Below, one piece after another: positions 61,626 through 64,000 of a stretch of DNA of 64,000 nt (its first letter is position 1; every line of letters begins with the position of its first letter). The notes beneath the pieces were generated by a model. That model was not told where the DNA came from and ran no database searches. It was given only the letters and a program-made list of their open reading frames with translations. The stretch spans positions 342,110-406,109 of the forward strand of contig PTFA01000274.1 in the NCBI GenBank assembly GCA_003342895.1, in the 5' to 3' direction. Made by a program: the position numbers and the translations under genes. The DNA is from Casuarius casuarius (Eukaryota; Chordata; Aves; Casuariiformes; Casuariidae).

Positions 61626-62584
61626 CACACCTCCAAGGCTTAATTAACTGTGCGTCTTTTCTAACACATAATGCTCTCAGGTGAACTAATGTTTAAGCTG
61701 TTATCACCCGTGAGCTGAGGACTATGTATCACTCACAGAGCTGCATGAACTGGACATTATTCTAATCATATCCTTCTGATGGCCTCCCAGACAATGGGTG
61801 AGCTTCACTTCTCATGAGTAGCAACAGTGATTTCACTTACTCTTTCTGTTCAATCAGAACAACATTACTGGGGAGCAAGCCTGTCCATACGTAATCATCG
61901 CAACTGAAATACTTTGTGTGAAAAGACTTCTATTCCCACGCACAAAAAATGTACACAGCTAACTATCTCTATTAAACTGAAGGGCATATGGTGTTCATCA
62001 ACACAGGAATATAAAGCAAACTGAGTTTTGCAAACACAGCCCAAAAATAGGAAGAAAAAGAAGTATTTACCAGAAAAGGTTTTACCATTGGAAACAGAGA
62101 TGAAGAATTTTGTTGCCAAGGGGGCAAAAACAAGAGCATATATAATTCTATTGTCATCTTCATCCAACAGCCAGTATTAAGCGTGTGTGTGTGGGGAGGG
62201 AATAATTTTCTAGTTTCAATAGAGCTGACTGAAAAGTTCATCGATGTTAGGTATTCAAAAAACTGGCTGTCATCAACAGTATCACTTTCTCAGGCTGTGA
62301 AAGTTCTGCTAGAACATCTGCAGTATTTTTTAAAGGTTTTTAATCTTNATTGCTTCCATCTTTGATTTATTCTGGTAGGCTGTCTCATAGCAAGTAAAAA
62401 AGCACCATGTCATTCTGAGGTTGGCATATTAAATTTTCATATGCAGCTATTAGAGACAGATTTATAAGCTAATTAAGTATAACAATCTTATAAGCACTGC
62501 TTATGTCTGAAGAGTNTGGTATCAACCAGCAGAATTATTCCAGGGAATAAAAAGCTTGCTCAAATAGATACCCGCTTGCAGACT

Positions 62585-62645
62585 CAGGCCAAAATTATTT
62601 TCTGTCTAATGTAAATCAACTTATGTGTAAACACCTTGGGCAGAT
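62585..62645 (+). repeat. Fragment of dispersed amniote palindromic repeat
   Basis: CTCAGGCCAAAATTATTTTC followed by TAATGTAAATCAACTTATGT resembles CAGGCCAAAATTCTGCTCTCATTTACACCAGTGTAAATCA. One arm only. Confidence 0.4.
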
Positions 62646-63624
62646 ATCTCCCTAAGATATTATGAAATTACTTGATTTCTAAATAAGGAAAGCTTGGAAT
62701 CNTTGGCACATTTTTATCAGTTTCCCTCCTGTTTTCCTGTATGCTGTTACTAGTTTTCCCACTGCTTCTAATTCAACTAAAACTAAGTCACGGAAGACAG
62801 CCAGAATCACTATCTTTCCCCTTCTTTATGATACTTAAGTTTCATCTGTTGTTTCTTGCTTCATAGTTGCAGTTAAGTCTTTCTGGCCACAGACAATTTT
62901 TTTTGTTGTTGTTAATGCTTATAGAGTGTATTATATAGTGTTTATATAGGCACTTCAAATAAGTAACAGTTCAATAATGAACAGTATTTTGGATTCGGCT
63001 TCACTAGCACAAAACAAACAAAAAATTCCTGAAGTGTAATACTGTATTAGATTGGTAGAGAGTTTTGTACAAAGAACAGTTAAAGTTATTTTTATTCCTG
63101 TCTATATTGTTTTCAGTGCAGGAGCACATTGGATCCAGTTTGTTAAATATTTGGGTTTGGGTCTAATATATTCTCTGTACTCCTCTTAGTCACTTTAATC
63201 TGCTCGTTTCTTAGGAAAATCCCTTAACAACCTATATTTAAGGTGCTCCTGCTGCAGTTTTATTATAAACAGGCATTGAAGGAAAAGTTTTAAAACACTG
63301 CAAGTTGAGGAGCAAACATCTCAGACTGAAAGTTATTCCAGCTGTCCTTCCACCATAACCAAAAATATAAAAGAAGAGTCTTTTGTAACTCACTCATATT
63401 AATTTTGGTTTTTAATAATCTTCAGAGGCAGTTACATCAAAGACTCCAATCAATTTTCAATAGGGAAAAATGTCTTCCCTAGCAAATTTATAACTCTTGA
63501 AGGTTATTCGTATTGGTGCTCATATATTCAAAAGACTTTCAAAATCCCCCATTCAAAAGCAAACATGTTTTCTTCCTAAGACTACACTGACAGCACTCAC
63601 TCTGCTAAATAATCCAAGCTGCTG

Positions 63625-63690
63625 AGAGAACTGCAACCTGATCCTATGATTCTCATTTGCTTCAGTCAGGTGAGTGCATCTGGATTTGGT
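63625..63690 (+). repeat. Fragment of GACTTCAATGGG-class repeat
   Basis: CAACCTGATCCTATGATTCT, CATTTGCTTCAGTCAGGTGA and GTGCATCTGG resemble the pattern GGCCTGATCCTGCAATTCCCATTGACTTCAGTGAGG. The match is moderate. Confidence 0.4.
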
Positions 63691-64000
63691 TCCAAACTAA
63701 CTTCTTTGCTGAAATTTCATTTTACTCAATGACTGCAGACACATCATTAGTATTGATTAACTGCAAGGACAGTGATACAGTATCTTCTCCTTCAATATTA
63801 TTTCAGCCAACCGCTACAGCTACTGAGTGGTCAATTGACACTTGGGGTTCCAAAGACAAAAGGATGTGTGGGAAAGGAAACCTAAGCTGTGGCCCAGTAC
63901 TCATCCATATACAGCACAAGGTCCAGTGCTCGCAGGGACTCCAAAGGAGAATACACGCACTTAACAACAGCACATTTCCACGATATTTTTGCTGTCAGAT

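Larger units (their letters stand above)
57996..64000. other. Gene-free AT-rich terminal interval
   Basis: No exon, RNA gene or large transposon is seen. The longest open frame of the whole window (59342-59755, 137 codons) is here; it shows no signal peptide, domain or repeat and is of chance length for 64 kb. A GT-rich run lies at about 62181-62194. The block 62430-62520, with several TAATTAAG/TTATAAG-type cores, has a CNE-like texture. Confidence 0.55.

Noticed and set aside
1..64000. Endogenous retrovirus, processed pseudogene, tRNA, snRNA or mitochondrial insert
   Set aside because: I looked for LTR-like pairs, poly(A)-tailed coding bodies, tRNA-like A/B boxes with cloverleaf context and mitochondrial gene strings, and saw none that could be supported by eye. 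RepeatMasker, tRNAscan-SE and a BLAST against mitochondrial genomes would settle this.

Overview
The window looks like noncoding nuclear DNA from a vertebrate, most probably a bird. It is AT-rich, has no long open reading frame, and shows no operon-like layout, ribosome binding sites, rRNA or recognisable tRNA. The clade call rests on the repeats. There are CR1 retrotransposon tails of the avian/sauropsid type (6131-6385, 8366-8690, 27705-28260, 57855-57995, fragment 56172-56245), about ten degraded MIR-type SINE fragments, two probable hAT/Charlie-type terminal-inverted-repeat relics, and many scattered copies of old amniote repeats with GACTTCAATGGG-like and TAGGTGCCTAA-like cores. The 6131 element resembles the chicken-type CR1 3' end, which favours a bird; a crocodilian or turtle is not fully excluded. 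All repeat calls come from remembered consensus motifs, not from a database search.

Layout. 1-4600 is repeat-poor AT-rich sequence, with a block at about 820-1320 that has the look of a conserved noncoding element. 4600-9500 carries two MIR fragments, two CR1 tails, a 9.1-kb hairpin/direct repeat and an amniote palindromic-repeat copy. 9500-20000 is mostly unique sequence with a MIR copy, a 68-nt uninterrupted T tract (14452-14519) and a 66-nt alternating purine-pyrimidine (GT/GC/AC) tract (19300-19365). 20000-28400 contains MIR fragments, a 53-nt pure purine tract with a run of 13 G (23249-23301), and the longest retroelement relic, a minus-strand CR1 of about 550 bp directly followed by an opposite-strand MIR. 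28400-46100 holds further MIR copies, a pair of palindromic-repeat copies near 35 kb, a copy of another old amniote repeat at 42.36 kb and a small hAT relic at 45957-46089. 46100-64000 is mainly unique AT-rich DNA with a second hAT-like relic, a few old repeat copies and one CR1 tail.

No protein-coding exon could be supported. The longest open frames (137, 121, 112, 108 and 107 codons) have the size expected by chance in 64 kb read in six frames, resemble no protein I know, and several overlap repeats or simple sequence. The window is best read as intergenic or deep intronic DNA whose possible functions would be regulatory. I found no evidence of a new multi-gene system. The items most worth checking are the CNE-like blocks, the non-B-DNA-prone tracts and the family of dispersed palindromic repeats. 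About 55 isolated single N bases, roughly one per 1.2 kb, probably mark ambiguous or polymorphic positions in the assembly.
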